A stretch of 64,000 bases of DNA. It comes from Caulobacter sp. SL161 (GTDB lineage Bacteria > Pseudomonadota > Alphaproteobacteria > Caulobacterales > Caulobacteraceae). The DNA is taken from positions 3,882,279-3,946,278 of the forward strand of contig NZ_JAPPRA010000001.1 in NCBI RefSeq assembly GCF_026672375.1, written 5' to 3'. The position numbers and the translations under genes are program-made. Shown here piece by piece: positions 63,350 through 64,000 of the stretch. The notes beneath the pieces were generated by a model that was not told the origin of the DNA, did no database searches, and saw nothing but the letters and a program-made list of their open reading frames with translations. Numbering within the stretch: position 1 is the first letter of the stretch; each line of letters begins with the position of its first letter.

Positions 63350-63976
63350 TCAGCGCTCCAAGGCGCCCTTGCCCGCGATGATCTTGTCGCGAAACTTCTC
63401 GATCCGGGCCACCCGCGTCGCTGACTGCTTGGCCTGGCTAAGGGCGAACAGATAGCTCCTTTGCCGTCCGGGCGTCAGCGCATGGTAGGCTTCGGCCAGG
63501 ACAGGGTCCGCATCGAGCGCGTCGACCAACTCGTCAGGCATATCAATCTCGCGCGCCACCTTAGGAGGCTGGGTTCCCGCCACGGCGTGATCCATCAGTT
63601 GACGCAGGTAGGCGCGGATCGTGGGGTCAAGCGCTTCGACCTCTGCGGCCGTGGTAAAGCGAATGACGCTGGGGGTCTGACTATTGGGACCCGGGGTCTT
63701 TAGCACGCCCGCGCTGTCGACGAGCAGGCCCGCATTCAGGAAGCTGATCAGGAAGTCGCTCCTGAACGCCCCCAGCAGCGCGATGTTGCGGCCAGCATGC
63801 ATGTAGCACGGGTGAGCCCACTTGACGGTCTCCTCCAGCCCCATGTCCAGGCAGAGGCGGCGCAAGACGTTGAGGCCATCGATCCAAGGTCGGATCGAGC
63901 AGTCGGCCGTCGCGAACCGGGCGCAGCGACCGCAGCCTTGGAGGAAGTAGTCGTCAGGATCGGTGATCATCGCCAT
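63350..63976 (-). CDS. YdeI/OmpD-associated family protein (DUF1801-like)
   Basis: A 208-residue protein. The N-terminal DUF1801-like domain has VLRRLCLDMGLEETVKWAHPCY and IALLGAFRSDFLISFLNAGLL; the C-terminal part has MPDELVDALDADPVLAEAYHALTPGRQRSYLFALSQAKQSATRVARIEK, the YdeI signature. The family is linked to bacteriocin or peptide resistance in some bacteria, but the role is unproven. A second in-frame ATG lies at 63970. Confidence 0.88.
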   Translation of the reverse strand: MAMITDPDDYFLQGCGRCARFATADCSIRPWIDGLNVLRRLCLDMGLEETVKWAHPCYMHAGRNIALLGAFRSDFLISFLNAGLLVDSAGVLKTPGPNSQTPSVIRFTTAAEVEALDPTIRAYLRQLMDHAVAGTQPPKVAREIDMPDELVDALDADPVLAEAYHALTPGRQRSYLFALSQAKQSATRVARIEKFRDKIIAGKGALER

Positions 63977-64000
63977 GACCGAACATCCCGTATTCTCGCC

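Overview
The window is high-GC DNA (roughly two thirds G+C by eye) from an alphaproteobacterium, most likely a Caulobacter or close relative. That is an inference from the gene mix: a NodT-type RND efflux operon, a large TonB-dependent receptor, a fused indolepyruvate:ferredoxin oxidoreductase beside an Lrp regulator, a tandem TetR protein, and short GC-rich intergenic inverted repeats. It splits into two parts: the right-hand 28 kb of an integrated prophage (positions 1 to about 28,080) and ordinary chromosome (about 28,083 to 64,000).

Prophage. The serine recombinase at the right end runs into the 3' half of a tRNA gene with anticodon CAT (28039-28115, minus strand), which marks the right attachment site; the other end lies left of the window. 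The switch region is at 15.4-18 kb: a Cro-like (minus) and a CI-like (plus) XRE protein diverge from a cluster of GTTTGCA-N3-TGCAAAC operators, and the same operator lies ahead of the rightward early operon (17953-26463). That operon encodes an acyl-carrier-protein-like protein, a large KorB/ParB-type protein, an exonuclease-MazG fusion, a cupin-like protein, an ASCH protein and many small proteins. The leftward early operon (15456 to 5499) starts with a CII-like regulator and holds a cytosine methyltransferase with a repeat-filled recognition region, a helicase-methyltransferase fusion, a small PD-(D/E)XK nuclease, a SNF2 helicase, a DUF1376 protein and, last, a NusG/RfaH paralogue. A terminator follows, then the late genes in lambda order (small terminase, large terminase, gpW-like, portal, S49 protease). 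The layout suggests that the NusG paralogue lets polymerase read through into the late genes.

The most striking signal is a 13-bp palindrome, CGAACG-S-CGTTCG. I found nine exact copies and one near copy, all inside the prophage and none in the 36 kb of chromosome. The copies lie in coding DNA, on both strand contexts and in all three reading frames, so the DNA itself appears to be selected. Length and symmetry (13 bp with a central S) match the operator of plasmid protein KorB. The prophage's own KorB/ParB-like protein (19159-21399) is the natural candidate to bind it, as a dispersed centromere or silencing array.

Chromosome. From 28 kb on there are a glycosyltransferase, an FAD oxidoreductase, a DUF418 membrane protein, the indolepyruvate oxidoreductase with a divergent Lrp gene, an SMP-30-like beta-propeller, a pirin, an exported amidohydrolase, an adenine/adenosine deaminase, CorA, a DegT-like protein lacking the PLP lysine, an acyl-CoA synthetase, a FadJ-type beta-oxidation protein, a serine hydrolase, a hybrid histidine kinase, a tandem TetR regulator, a TonB-dependent receptor and a tripartite RND efflux operon. 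Three GC-rich intergenic inverted repeats and several intrinsic terminators separate the units; one plus-strand terminator has no plus-strand gene before it and may end a small RNA.
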